The position numbers and the translations under genes were made by a program. DNA of 64,000 nucleotides from Streptomyces sp. Tue 6430. Its GTDB lineage: Bacteria; Actinomycetota; Actinomycetes; Streptomycetales; Streptomycetaceae. Shown one piece after another: positions 34,686 to 44,606 of the stretch. Below the pieces are notes generated by a model. It made no database searches, was not told the DNA's origin, and was given only the letters and a program-made list of their open reading frames with translations. The DNA lies in NCBI GenBank assembly GCA_021568835.1, contig JAKGSH010000010.1, positions 992,001 to 1,056,000 of the forward strand, in the 5' to 3' direction. Position 1 is the stretch's first letter. Every line of letters begins with the position of its first letter.

Positions 34686-35552
34686 ATGCACGCGCGCGCA
34701 GTCGCCGCGGCGACCACCGCCCTGGTGGGTTTCGTCGCCCTCCTGCTCCCTGTCCACGACGCCCGGGCGGGATCGTCGGGCGGCCCGCGGTGATCGCCCA
34801 CAGGGGCGCTTCCGCCCAGGCTCCGAGAACACCCTGGCGGCCGTCGACGCGGCCGCCGACCTGGGCGTCCGCTGGGTGGAGAACGACGTCCAGCGCACCA
34901 GGGACGGCGAACTGGTGGTGATCCACGACGACAGTCTCGAGCGGACCACCGACGTCGAGGAGGTCTTTCCCGGCGGGCCCCGTGGCAGGTGCGGGACTTC
35001 ACCGCGGCCGAGGTCGCACGGCTCGACGCGGGCGGCTGGTTCGGCCCCGCGTACGCGGGCGCGCGCGTGCCGACGCTCCGGGAGTACGTCCGCCGTGTCG
35101 AGCGTCACGACCAGAAACTGCTGCTGGAGCTGAAGAACCCCGCGCTGTACCCGGGGATCGAACAGGACACCCTCAAGGTGCTCGCCGACGAGGGGTGGCT
35201 GGACCGGGAGCATCTCGACCGGCTGGTCGTGCAGAGCTTCGACACCGGCAGCCTGCGGGCCGTCCACGACCTCGCGCCGTCGGTGACGACCGGTCTGCTG
35301 GGCAGGCCGGCGATGCGGGACCTGCCCGGCTGCGCGGTCTTCACCGACCTGATCAATCCCTCGTACGTGTCTCTCTCGGCCGAGTACGTCGCCGCCGTGC
35401 ACGCGGTCGGGGGACCGCACGGCAGCCCGTTGAGGATCTTCGTGTGGACCGTCGACGACGCCGCGGCGGCCCGGACGGTCGCCGGGTACGGCGTCGACGG
35501 CATCATCACCGACAGGCCGGACGTGGTCGCGCGGGCGCTGTACGGGAGCTGA
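34686..35552 (+). pseudogene. Secreted glycerophosphodiester phosphodiesterase, three frameshifts here
   Basis: ATG 34686 starts a Sec signal peptide ([16 protein letters not shown]...DARA). The mature part has the GDPD motifs IAHRGAS...[30 protein letters not shown] and KLLLELKNP, then IFVWTVDD and [10 protein letters not shown]. It hydrolyses glycerophosphodiesters to an alcohol and glycerol 3-phosphate outside the cell. Bases are missing near 34788-34790, 34825 and in GGG 34975-34977; repaired length is about 289 residues. Three breaks in one gene leave real decay possible, though all motifs are preserved. Confidence 0.85.
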
Positions 35553-35614
35553 CCTCCGGGACCGGTCGGGCGTCGGGCCGGGGCGTTGTCGGTGGGAGGT
35601 CGTACGGTGGGCGC

Positions 35615-36167
35615 ATGGACAGCCACGGGCAGTACGAGCAGCAGGTCGTGTGGACCGTCGTCGACACCGGCATCGGTCCGCTGCTGCTGGCCGCAACCCG
35701 CGAGGGCCTGGTCAATGTCGTGTTCCACGCCGACGGGCCGGTGCGCGAGAAAGCGCTCCGCCGCCTCGCGCAGCGGCTGGGCACGGAGCCGGTCGAGTCG
35801 CCCGGATCGCCGTTGCTGTCCGAGGCGATACACCAGGTCGACGCCTACTTCGCCGGGGAGCGCCGCGACTTCGCGCTCCCCCTGGACTGGTCGCTGATCT
35901 CCGGCTTCAACCGGCAGGTCCTGCGCGAGCTGGCCTCCGGCGTCCCGTACGGCGCAGTCGTCGGCTACGGCGACCTGGCCGAACGGGTGGGCCGGCCCGG
36001 CGGGCGCAGGCGGTGGGGATGGCGATGGGCGCCAATCCGCTGCCGGTCGTGGTGCCCTGCCACCGGGTGGTGGAGAGCGACGGCGGGATCGGCGGTTTCG
36101 GCGGCGGTCTGGAGGCCAAGCGCACATTGCTCGCCCTGGAGGGGTTCTGCCCGAGCCGCTGTTCTGA
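35615..36167 (+). pseudogene. ogt: Methylated-DNA-protein-cysteine methyltransferase, two frameshifts here
   Basis: Direct-reversal repair protein that moves O6-alkyl groups from guanine onto its own cysteine. N-terminal ribonuclease-like domain (residues 1-90), then [27 protein letters not shown] (DNA-binding helix and active-site approach) and [25 protein letters not shown] with the acceptor Cys in PCHRV. Frames change at GGG 36002-36004 and in the G run near 36140-36144; repaired, it is about 184 residues ending LPEPLF. Confidence 0.9.
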
Positions 36168-36224
36168 GCGGCTCGGGCGGGCGGCGGCGTCCGTGCGGGC
36201 GGCGGGTGCGGGGTGGCGCCCGCG

Positions 36225-36653
36225 TCAGTCGTAGTGCCGGATCTCGACGACGTTGCCGTCCGGGTCGCGGAAGTAGAGGCTGCGCGTGGCCGCGCCCCGG
36301 GCGCCGAACGAGCCGTGCGAGACGTCCGAGACGGGGACGGCGTGCTCGGCCAGCCGGGTGCGGAGGGCGTCGAAGGCGGTGCGGGACAGGGCGAGGCAGA
36401 TGTGGTTCACGGGATGTCCGGCGCTGTCGGCCGCCCCGGGAAGCATCGTCATGCCCTTCACCATCGTCAGCGGCATCAGGTCGAGGAGGCTCCCGTCGTC
36501 GACACGGACGGAGGGGAAGGGCTCCTCCCCCGCGGCGAACGCGGCGAGCCGGACGGGTGCCAGGCCGACGACGTTCTCGTAGAAGTCGGCCGCGGCGAGC
36601 GGGTCGCGCACCCACAGGACGACGTGGTCGAGGCGGGGCGGGTTGTCGGTCAT
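36225..36653 (-). CDS. VOC-family (glyoxalase/bleomycin-resistance-like) protein
   Basis: 142 residues from ATG 36653. One full vicinal-oxygen-chelate pair of beta-alpha-beta-beta-beta modules: [24 protein letters not shown] with the N-terminal metal His, [18 protein letters not shown] with the second His, and [17 protein letters not shown] with the metal Glu. Likely a metal-dependent lyase, dioxygenase or binding protein; substrate unknown. Confidence 0.88.
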   Translation of the reverse strand: MTDNPPRLDHVVLWVRDPLAAADFYENVVGLAPVRLAAFAAGEEPFPSVRVDDGSLLDLMPLTMVKGMTMLPGAADSAGHPVNHICLALSRTAFDALRTRLAEHAVPVSDVSHGSFGARGAATRSLYFRDPDGNVVEIRHYD

Positions 36654-36751
36654 GCCTTCCAGGCTGGTGTCGTCCTCCACGGGCCGCAAGGGTTTGGCCG
36701 GCGTGTCGCCCGCCAGGGATGAGGGAGGACCGACGGACAGGAGGCGGGCAC

Positions 36752-37659
36752 GTGGTGCTGGTGGTGTCGGAAGAGGTGCGGGAGGCGGTCGAGGCGCGTC
36801 GCCCCGTGGTGGCGCTGGAGTCCACGATCATCGCCCACGGGCTGCCCCGGCCGCGCAACCTTCAGGTGGCGCGGGAGCTGGAGGCGGCGGTGCGCGCGGA
36901 GGGCGCCGTACCGGCGACGATCGCCGTGCTGGACGGGCGGCCCCGTGTCGGCCTCGACAAGGAGCAGTTGGAGCGGGTAGCCAACGAGGACGGCATCCGC
37001 AAGCTGGGCCACCGCGACCTGCCGCTCGCGGTCGCCTCGGGGGCGAGCGGGGCGACCACGGTGTCGGCGACCGCGCTGCTCGCGGCGCTGGCCGGGGTGC
37101 GGGTGTTCGCGACGGGCGGACTCGGCGGGGTGCACCGGGAATGGACGGTCACCCAGGACGAGTCGGCCGATCTGGGTCTGCTGGCGCGCACCCGGATCAC
37201 GGTGGTGTGCGCGGGGGTGAAGTCGATCCTGGACGTGCCGGCGACGCTCCAGCGGCTGGAGACGCTGGGGGTCGCCGTCGCCGGGTACGGCACCGACCGC
37301 TTCCCCGGCTTCTACCTGTCCGACTCGGGTGTCCGGTGGACTGGACGCTGGAGAGTCCCGCTCAGGTGGCGGACGTGATGCGGGCTCAGGTCGCGCTCGG
37401 CCTGCCCGAGTCGGCGCTGATCGTCGCGAACCCGGTTCCGGAGGAGGAACAGCTGGATCCCGCGCTGCACGCGCGTGTGCTCGCGGAGGCGCTCAGGGCG
37501 TGTGCGGCGGAGGGGGTCACGGGCCAGGCCGTCACGCCGTTCCTGCTCGACCACCTGGTCCGCCACACCGACGGCGCCTCTCTGAGCGCCAACCTGGCCG
37601 CGGTGCGCGGCAACGTACGGCTGGCGGGGCGGATCGCCGCGGCGTGGGCCGGGGCGTGA
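36752..37659 (+). pseudogene. psuG: Pseudouridine-5'-phosphate glycosidase, frameshifted here
   Basis: Splits pseudouridine 5'-phosphate into uracil and ribose 5-phosphate. GTG 36752 follows AGGAGG at 36739-36744. Family motifs: [17 protein letters not shown], the catalytic Lys in [14 protein letters not shown] neighbourhood, [12 protein letters not shown], and after the break NPVPEEEQLDP and GQAVTPFLLDHL. Frame break at about 37330, where GTCCGG should be GTCCCGG. Repaired length is about 302 residues, as in the family. The next gene is a PfkB sugar kinase, the expected partner. Confidence 0.9.
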
Positions 37660-37718
37660 CCGGCGGTCCGGACGGGGCGGATCCCGGCTCCGACGGCCCG
37701 AAACCGAGTTCTGGCGGG

Positions 37719-37755
37719 GCGGAGTCCGGCTCCGGGGCCCGGAGCCGGACTCCGC
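37719..37755. repeat. 37-base near-perfect palindrome between psuG and the kinase
   Basis: 18-bp perfect inverted repeat (37719-37736 with 37738-37755) around a single central G. As RNA it would form an extremely stable hairpin just before, or inside, the start of the kinase gene. Confidence 0.9.
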
Positions 37756-37765
37756 TCCCGCGGGT

Positions 37766-38691
37766 GTGCGGCGAGGGGGCGGGGCGCTGCTGGTGGTCGG
37801 GGATGTCGTCACGGACGTCGTCGCGCGCCACTGGGGTCCGCTGGCCTCGGGGACGGACACGGCCGCGGTGGTCCGGACGCTGCCGGGCGGCGCGGGCGCC
37901 AACGTGGCGTGCTGGGCGGCGCACTGGGGCTGTGCGGACGTACGGCTGCTCGGCCGGGTGGGTGCGGAGACGGCGGCCTGGCACGAACGTGAGCTGGTCG
38001 CGTGCGGGGTACGGCCCTTGCTCGTCGTCGATCCCGAGGCACCGACGGGGACGGTGGTCTGCCTGGTCGACACCGGGGCCGCGGCCGAGCGGACGTTCCT
38101 CACCGACAGCGGCGCCTCCCTGCGGCTCGGACCGGACGACTGGTCGGACACGCTGCTCGACGGGATCGCCCGGCTGCATTTGTCGGGCTACCTGCTGTTC
38201 TCCGCGTCGGGGCGGGCACTGGTGCGGACGGCGCTGGTGTCGGCACGCGCGCGCGGGGTGCCGGTGAGCCTGGATCCGGCGTCGGCGGGATTCCTGGCGG
38301 AACTGGGCGCCGACCGGTTCCTCGCCCTGGTGCGGGGCGTGGACGTGCTGTTGCCCAGCCGGGACGAGGCCCGTCTGCTGACCGGAGCGGCCGACGGGGC
38401 GGACGCGGCCGCCGAACTCAGCCGGCGTGTGCCGCTGGTGGTGGCCAAGCAGGGGCGGACGGAGCCGTGGTGGCCCGGGGCGGCGCCGTCGTCGCCCGGG
38501 TTCGCGCCGTCCCGGCGACCCCGCGCGACACGACGGGCGCCGGCGACGCCTTCACCGGCGCGTTCCTCACCGCCCTGCTCGGGGGTGCGGAGCCCGCGGA
38601 GGCCGCGGTCGAGGGGTGCGGGGCCGGCGCGCTGGCGGTGGAGCGGGTGGGTGGCAGACCGGGGCGGCCGGCCGGGCGGGGCCAGTCGTGA
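37766..38691 (+). pseudogene. PfkB-family kinase (possible pseudouridine kinase), frameshifted here
   Basis: Reads ALLVVGDVVTDVVARH, LPGGAGANVACWAAHWG (sugar-binding glycines), VDVLLPSRDEARLLTG and the C-terminal DTTGAGDAFTGAFLTALL (catalytic Asp). The break is in the G4 run 38452-38455 (KQG to GADGAVV). Following psuG, it is plausibly the pseudouridine kinase. The start is uncertain: GTG 37766 lacks a clear Shine-Dalgarno, while GTG 37656 overlaps the psuG stop (GTGA) but would need one more missing base. Confidence 0.78.
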
Positions 38692-38925
38692 GACGTCGAC
38701 GTCGGTGACGAGGATCCTGCCCGTGAGGCCGGCCCTCTTCGCCGGCCAGGACACCACCGGGGTGCCGCCCGCGCCGGCCTCCCGGCAGCGTCGGCCGGGG
38801 CTCACGCCCAGGCCCTCGAGGTGCCGGAACGCCGTCGGGTCGAAGAGGACGGCGAGGGCCTCGAAGCGCTCTCCCGCCTCGGTCCGCCGGTTGTCGGGGA
38901 GGTAGCGGCGGTCGGCTCGCATCAT
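38683..38925 (-). pseudogene. N-terminal remnant of a class I methyltransferase
   Basis: About 81 residues (MMRADRRYLPDNRRTEAG, FDPTAFRHLEGLGV, CREAGAGGTPVVSWPAKR, ILVTDVDVSRL) match the start of Streptomyces SAM-dependent methyltransferases through motif I (EAGAGG) and the acidic residue of motif II. The rest of the enzyme is missing: beyond 38683 the strand is only the antisense of the kinase gene, whose end it overlaps. The glycines of motif I are intact, but no catalytic domain remains. Confidence 0.65.
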
Positions 38926-39183
38926 GCCGCGATCGTCCCGCCCGCCCCGGTCCGGCCGGCCGGGGCGGGCGACGCGACCGGGACACGGGAGCGGAGGCCG
39001 CCCCGACATGGTGCGGAAGAGGAGGGGAAGCCGACTCCGGGGCAGACTCCTTTCCAGGTCGTCCACAGACGGGAACCAAGCGGAACGTCCCCTTTCCACA
39101 GGCTTGCCCAACTTCTGCGCGGGCCTGGCAGACTGGCGCGCCACGGCGTGAGATCACGCAGGGGATCCGAGAAGGAGGTCGGG

Positions 39184-40311
39184 ATGACCATGGCCGGGAA
39201 TCTACGGAAGGTCACTGGCCTGGGCGGGGTGGGCGGCCTGCGCAGGGTGGCGCGCCTGGCCCGCCGGCGGCCTCGGGTCGATCTGAGCCATCCCGCGCGG
39301 TCGCCGCTGGGTTCCTCGGTGGTGAACTGCGTGGCCTACCGCGAGGGCGCGCGCGTCCCGGCCGGCGGCGACCTGGTCGACACCGTGGAGCGGATGCGCA
39401 GGAGCGGGCACGGATTCGTCTGGCTCGGTCTCCACGAGCCGACGAACGCGGAGTTCGCGGGCATCGCCGACCTCTTCGACCTCCATCCGCTGGCGGTCGA
39501 GGACGCGGTCGAAGCCCATCAGCGCCCGAAGATGGAGCGGTACGGCGAGACGCTGTTCGCGGTGTTCAAGACGGTCTGCTATGTCGAGCACGAGCAGCTC
39601 ACGGCGACGAGCGAGGTGGTCGACACCGGCGAGATCATGGTGTTCGTCGGCCAGGACTTCGTCATCACCGTGCGCCACGGCCGGCACGGCTCGCTGGGCC
39701 CGTTGCGCGAGGGGCTGGAGTCCGATCCCGGCCAGCTCGCCAAGGGACCGTCAGCGGTGCTGCACGCGGTCGCGGACCACGTGGTCGACGAGTACCTCAA
39801 CGTCATCGACGCCGCACAGATGGACATCGACCAGGTCGAGACGGACGTCTTCGCGGAGAACGGGGCGCGGACCGACCCCGGGCGCATCTACCAGCTCAAG
39901 CGGGAACTGCTGGAGCTGAAGCGGGCGGTGGTGCCGTTGAGCCGGCCCCTCCAGGATCTGGCGGCCCGGCCGATGCGGGTGGTCGACCCCGAGATACAGG
40001 CCTACTTCCGGGACGTCTCCGACCATCTGCTGCGGGCCACGGAACAGATCGCGGCCTTCGACGAACTGCTCAACTCGATCCTCCAGGCGCACCTCGCCCA
40101 GGTCACCGTCGCGCAGAACGAGGACATGCGGAAGATCACCGCCTGGGCCGCGATCGTCGCCGTACCGACCATGATCTGCGGGCTCTACGGCATGAACTTC
40201 GACCACATGCCGGAGCTGCACTGGAAGTACGGCTACGGCATGGCCCTCGGACTGATAACCGCCGTCTGTCTGGCGTTGTACCGCGGCTTCCGCCGCAACG
40301 GCTGGCTCTGA
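39184..40311 (+). CDS. corA: CorA family magnesium/cobalt transporter
   Basis: 375 residues, ATG 39184 with an excellent AGGAGG at 39173-39178. A long cytoplasmic N-terminal domain (VWLGLHEP, HPLAVEDAVEAHQRPKMERY, MVFVGQDFVITVRHG), a long alpha helix (QIYQLKRELLELKRAV region), then two C-terminal helices with the YGMNF selectivity motif between them and a basic tail. Forms a pentameric Mg2+ channel in the membrane. Confidence 0.95.
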   Translation: MTMAGNLRKVTGLGGVGGLRRVARLARRRPRVDLSHPARSPLGSSVVNCVAYREGARVPAGGDLVDTVERMRRSGHGFVWLGLHEPTNAEFAGIADLFDLHPLAVEDAVEAHQRPKMERYGETLFAVFKTVCYVEHEQLTATSEVVDTGEIMVFVGQDFVITVRHGRHGSLGPLREGLESDPGQLAKGPSAVLHAVADHVVDEYLNVIDAAQMDIDQVETDVFAENGARTDPGRIYQLKRELLELKRAVVPLSRPLQDLAARPMRVVDPEIQAYFRDVSDHLLRATEQIAAFDELLNSILQAHLAQVTVAQNEDMRKITAWAAIVAVPTMICGLYGMNFDHMPELHWKYGYGMALGLITAVCLALYRGFRRNGWL

Positions 40312-40334
40312 GGGAGCGGCTCGCGGCGGCCGGG

Positions 40335-40769
40335 TCAGGAGGGAGCGGTTCCGGTCCTGGCGTAGACGCTCTCGGCCCAGGACGCCATCTGGTCGTCGGT
40401 CAGGTGCCGGGCGAGATCGGCCTCACTGATCATGCCCACCAGGCGCTTGTTCTCGATCACCGGCAGCCGCTTGATCTGGTGCCCCTGCATCTCCTGGAGC
40501 ACCTCGCTGACATCGGCGCCGGCATCGACCCAGCGCGGGGTCCCCTTGGCCATCTCACCGGCGGTGACCTCGGAGGGGTCGTGCCCCATGGCCACGCAGC
40601 CGACGACGATGTCGCGGTCGGTGAGGATGCCGCAGAGCCGCTCGTTCTCGTCGCTGACGGGGAGGGCTCCGACGTTGAGGTCGCGCATCAGCTGGGCGGC
40701 GCGCTCGAGGGTCTCGTGGGCGGGGATCCACTGGGCGCCCCGGTGCATGATCTGTCCGGCGGTGGTCAT
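40335..40769 (-). CDS. Tandem CBS-domain protein
   Basis: 144 residues made of two CBS motifs (AGQIMHRGAQWIPAHETL...GILTDRDIVV and AGEMAKGTPRWVDAGADV...GMISEADLARHL). Such pairs bind adenosine nucleotides and act as energy sensors or regulators. The partner is unknown; the neighbour CorA is convergent and only 23 bases away. Confidence 0.9.
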   Translation of the reverse strand: MTTAGQIMHRGAQWIPAHETLERAAQLMRDLNVGALPVSDENERLCGILTDRDIVVGCVAMGHDPSEVTAGEMAKGTPRWVDAGADVSEVLQEMQGHQIKRLPVIENKRLVGMISEADLARHLTDDQMASWAESVYARTGTAPS

Positions 40770-40921
40770 GGTGTACCTCCCGGTGCGGGACGGCCGGCGC
40801 GACGCGGTGTGTGCCGCTGTCCCGGCGCCCTGCACTCTCGTGTCCCGGCCTCCCATTCTCTCCGGGACGTTCACCGACCGCATGTCCGGCGGGAGGCGGC
40901 GGGCCGGCGGTCTTCCGCGGG

Positions 40922-41563
40922 TCATCCGCTCCAGGCCGGGCGTCGCGGGTCGTCCGCGCGGACCAGCACGTCCGCCGTGGCAGCCGGGTCGGTCTCCCGG
41001 TCGTAGCGGTCGAAGGCGGGCAGCGTCCACCGGTCGGCCTCGGCGGTACGGCGGCGCAGCGCGGGCGGGGAGAGGAGGACGTGGACGGTCAGGTCGAAGG
41101 GGAACCAGTGCCGCAGCAGGAGGGGGCCGTGCAGCAACAGGAATCCGTCCCGCGGGAGTTGGACGTAGGGGCTGCGGGTGGCGCGGTCGGTGACCGGATC
41201 CCACAGGTCGGGCAGGATCCGTCCGTCACCGCCGGGTTCGAGGGGGCCGAACACCTCGCGCCACAGGGCGCCGGTGTCGAACCAGCCGTCGTGGTAGGCC
41301 TCGGCGTCGTGGTGGCCGTACTCCAGGCGGACGGAGGCCGGTCGCAGGAAGCCCTGGGTACCGATCACACGGGAGGGGCGTCCGCGTATCCGCAGCGCCT
41401 CGGCGACGCGTTCGGCGAGGTCTCCGGGGCGGGCCGCCGGGGCGCCGTCGAAGGCGATGCGCGGCCAGGGGCTGCCGTCCTCCGGCTTCAGGTCGAGCAG
41501 GCGGTCGGCGAGGAGGTCGCCGAGGCGCTCCCACGTGATCGCTTCGAGTCGCACACGGCCCAT
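40922..41563 (-). CDS. Uridine kinase-like P-loop fold protein with degenerate Walker A
   Basis: 213 residues from ATG 41563. The layout follows the uridine kinase-like family (WPRIAFDGAPAARPGDLAERV, then GFLRPASVRLEYG, WFDTGALWREVF, DPVTDRATRSPYV, LLLHGPLLL, RADDPRRPAW). The expected GxxxxGK[ST] is replaced by GAPAARPGDLA, with no Lys, so ATP binding by the usual loop seems impossible. Streptomyces relatives I recall share this change. Function unknown despite the usual annotation. Confidence 0.75.
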   Translation of the reverse strand: MGRVRLEAITWERLGDLLADRLLDLKPEDGSPWPRIAFDGAPAARPGDLAERVAEALRIRGRPSRVIGTQGFLRPASVRLEYGHHDAEAYHDGWFDTGALWREVFGPLEPGGDGRILPDLWDPVTDRATRSPYVQLPRDGFLLLHGPLLLRHWFPFDLTVHVLLSPPALRRRTAEADRWTLPAFDRYDRETDPAATADVLVRADDPRRPAWSG

Positions 41564-41778
41564 GATGCGACAGACACCGGTTCGGGACGACCATGTCGCT
41601 CCACGGGCCGGCCACGAGGAGGAGGGGCCTGGTGGAGGTGGTCCGGACGCGTCCGCGGCGGTGACGCCCCGCCGCACCCGGGTGCTCGTGCTCACGCCGC
41701 GCGGGAGGGGCGGGGCGCGTTCCGGCTCGGCGCGGTGTCCGGGGTGGGGGTGGGCTCGGGAGGGGGAATGCAGCAGGT

Positions 41779-42480
41779 ATGCGGGTTCCCCCAACTCCAC
41801 TGCCCGGTAGCGGGCTTGTCGCGGTTCAGCCTTCGCGCCGGCGGCACTGTGCCGGATGCCGGCGAGGACCGCTGCCGCTGCTCGTCGTCGAGGACGGCGC
41901 GCCGCACTGCCTCGGTTGCGCGGACCTGGGACATCTCGTCTTCCTGCCGCGCGGCGACACGGCGCTCACGCGCAGGGCGCGGCAGGAGAGCCCGCTCTCC
42001 GTGGTCGTCGTGCGGTTCAACCGCCGCAGGGGCCGCTACGAGCGACAGGGCGTCCTCGTCGAGGAGGCGGGGCTGATGCGGGCGGAGGCGCGCTGCCTGG
42101 CGGACGCCGAGGCGCGTGGACGGCGCCGGGTGCGGGACGCCCGTCGACGGGCGGCGCAGGACGAGCGGTTCGCGGAGGCGTTCGCGGAGGAGGTCCTGCG
42201 GCTGTTCCCCCGCTGCCCGCGGTACCGGGCCCGCGCGATCGCCGCGCACGCGTCGGAGCGGGGCAGCGGGCGGGTGGGACGCAGTGCCGCCGGGCGGCGG
42301 TTGTCCGAGGGCGCGGTCGTGTCGGCGGTCGTGGCGTCCGTACGGCACCTGGACACCCCGTACGACGAATTGCTGATGAGCGGGGTGCCGCGGCGGGAGG
42401 CGCGGCAGCGGATCACGGCGGGCGCGGTGGCGGTCCTGCGGGAGTGGGGGTGGGAGGAGGCCGGTGCCGCCGGTCGCTGA
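41779..42480 (+). CDS. DUF2293 domain-containing protein
   Basis: 233 residues, Arg-rich. Four cysteines near the N-terminus (CAGC and CLGC, residues 24-27 and 44-47) suggest a zinc-binding knuckle. The C-terminal DUF2293 part reads FPRCPRYRARAIAAHAS, VVASVRHLDTPYDELLMSG and EARQRI...VLREWG. The N-terminal boundary is uncertain; ATG 41779 is the first candidate. Possibly nucleic-acid binding; no function is established. Confidence 0.7.
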   Translation: MRVPPTPLPGSGLVAVQPSRRRHCAGCRRGPLPLLVVEDGAPHCLGCADLGHLVFLPRGDTALTRRARQESPLSVVVVRFNRRRGRYERQGVLVEEAGLMRAEARCLADAEARGRRRVRDARRRAAQDERFAEAFAEEVLRLFPRCPRYRARAIAAHASERGSGRVGRSAAGRRLSEGAVVSAVVASVRHLDTPYDELLMSGVPRREARQRITAGAVAVLREWGWEEAGAAGR

Positions 42481-42971
42481 GGCGGGCGGCACCGAACAGG
42501 TCCGCAGCCGAACACCCCCGTGCCCGAACACGCCGGAAGGCGGGCAGGCAGGCGGGCAGGTGGGCGGGCAGATGGGCTTGTGGAACCGGGCTGGTGGCGA
42601 GGGTCTTCTCAGGGTTCTCGGTCTTCGTGGCGAGGGGCCCGGCCGCACTGCCGCCGACACGGGGCCCTGCCGCGGTGGGGATGATCGGCGTGACGGCGAT
42701 CAGGTCGGCGTACGTGTGTGGGGGGGCGGCCTGGCATCGCGTCCGCGCGGTCGCCTCGGTCGCCGCCGCGTCCGCCCGCGTGCCGGTGCCGACCCGACGG
42801 CCGGCTCGCCCGTGACAGGCGTCGGCCGGGCGGCCGGGCCTGCCCGTGGCAGGCGTCGTCCGGCGCCCTGCGCGGGGCGTGGAGCGGACGTATCGTGGCT
42901 GCAGGAGTGTCGCACGTGCCGCCCGATGGCGCAGCACGGCCCCGTCGCAAGCGCACGCAAGGAAGACGGCC
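42481..42971. other. Repeat-containing intergenic region upstream of gltD
   Basis: 491 bases without a recognisable gene. It holds runs of GGCAGGCGGGC-type repeats at 42540-42575 and a direct repeat of CCCGTGRCAGGCGTCGKCCGG (at about 42809 and 42843). A possible -10 (TATCGT, 42890-42895) lies about 80 bases before gltD. Confidence 0.5.
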
Positions 42972-44457
42972 ATGGCCGATCCCAAGGGATTCCTGACCAC
43001 CCCCCGCCAGGACTGGCCGCGCCGGCCGGTCGGGGAACGGGTCCGCGACTGGGACGAGGTGTACGTCCCCGGGGCGCTGCTCCCCCTCATCAGCGCACAG
43101 GCCGACCGCTGCATGGACTGCGGCGTCCCCTTCTGCCACGACGCCTGCCCGCTCGGCAATCTGATCCCCGAGTGGAACGACCTGGTCTCCCGCGAGGACT
43201 GGCGGGCGGCGAGCGACCGGCTGCACGCGACGAACAACTTCCCGGAGTTCACCGGGCGGTTGTGTCCCGCTCCGTGCGAGGCGGGTTGCGTGCTCGCCAT
43301 CAACCAGCCCGCCGTCACCATCAAGAACGTCGAGGCCGCCATCGCGGACCGGGCCTGGACGGACGGGCTCACCCCGCCCCGGCCGCCGGACCGGCTGTCC
43401 GGGCTGACGGTGGCGGTGATCGGCTCCGGGCCGACCGGGCTGGCCGCCGCCCAGCAGCTGACACGGGCCGGGCACACGGTCGCCGTCTACGAGAAGGACG
43501 ACCGGATCGGCGGACTGATGCGGTACGGCATCCCGAGTTCAAGATGGAGAAGCGGCAGCTGGACCGCCGGATCGAGCAGATGCGGGCGGAGGGCACGAAG
43601 TTCCGTACGTCGACCACGGTCGGGCGGGATGTCATGGCCGACGACCTGCGGACGCGTCACGACGCCGTGGTGATCGCCACCGGAGCGACCGAGTGGCGGG
43701 AACTGCACGCACCCGGAAGGGAGTTGACCGGCATTCAGCAGGCGATGGAGTACCTGCCGCTGGCCAACCGGGTGTGCGAGGGCGACCTGGAACGGTCCCC
43801 GATGTCCGCCGCCGGCAAGCACGTCGTCATCGTCGGCGGCGGCGACACGGGCGCCGACTGCCTGGGCACGGCGATCCGGGAGGGGGCCGCGTCCGTGACG
43901 CAGCTGGACATCTACGCCCAGCCGGGCGCGGAACGCGACGAGGACACCGATCCCTGGCCGACGTATCCGAAGATCTACCGGCTGTCCGCCGCGCACGAGG
44001 AGGCGCGCGACCTCGGCGTCGCGCCGGCGGCGGACGCGGACGCGCGCCTGTTCGCGGCGTCCACGCTCCGCTTCACCGGCGACGGGAGCGGGCACGTCCG
44101 GGCGCTGCACCTCGTCGAGGTCGACGCCGAGCGGCGGCCGGTGGAGGGCACCGCACGGATGCTCCCGCCGACCTCGTCCTGCTCGCCCTCGGCTTCTCCG
44201 GTCCCGACCGGGACGACGGGCTCACCGAACAGCTGGGGCTGGCGCTGGAGCCGCGCGGCACGGTCGCGCGGGACGCGGGTTTCGCGACGAACGTCCCCGG
44301 TGTGTTCGCCGCCGGGGACGCCGCGCGCGGGCAGTCGCTGATCGTGTGGGCGATCGCGGAGGGACGGGCGGTCGCCGCGGCCGTCGACCGCCATCTGACG
44401 GGAAGATCACGGCTGCCGGCACCGATCGGCCCGTACGACCGGCCGATGAGCGTGTAG
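42972..44457 (+). pseudogene. gltD: Glutamate synthase small subunit-like oxidoreductase, two frameshifts here
   Basis: FAD/NAD(P)H subunit that feeds electrons to glutamate synthase. ATG 42972. N-terminal 4Fe-4S cysteines (CMDCGVPFCHDACPLGNLIPEW and GRLCPAPCEAGCV), FAD-binding GSGPTGLAAAQQL, then VIVGGGDTGADCLGTAI for NADPH, and FAAGDAARGQSLIVWAI. Bases are missing in CCC 43532-43534 (GIPEFKMEK) and CCC 44164-44166 (LPADLVLL). Repaired it is about 495 residues. No gltB lies next to it, so the large subunit must be elsewhere or it serves another partner. Confidence 0.92.
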
Positions 44458-44606
44458 GGGACACGCGCGAACGACCGGTGAGCGGGCGGGGGATGCGCAC
44501 GAAGGCCCGGTGAGCGGGCGGGAGCGACGTGCGGAACCAGCAGGCCGGTGGGGTGGGCAGCCGGTGTCGGCGACCGCGCGGTGCCGCCGGCCCGCGGGCG
44601 ATCGTT

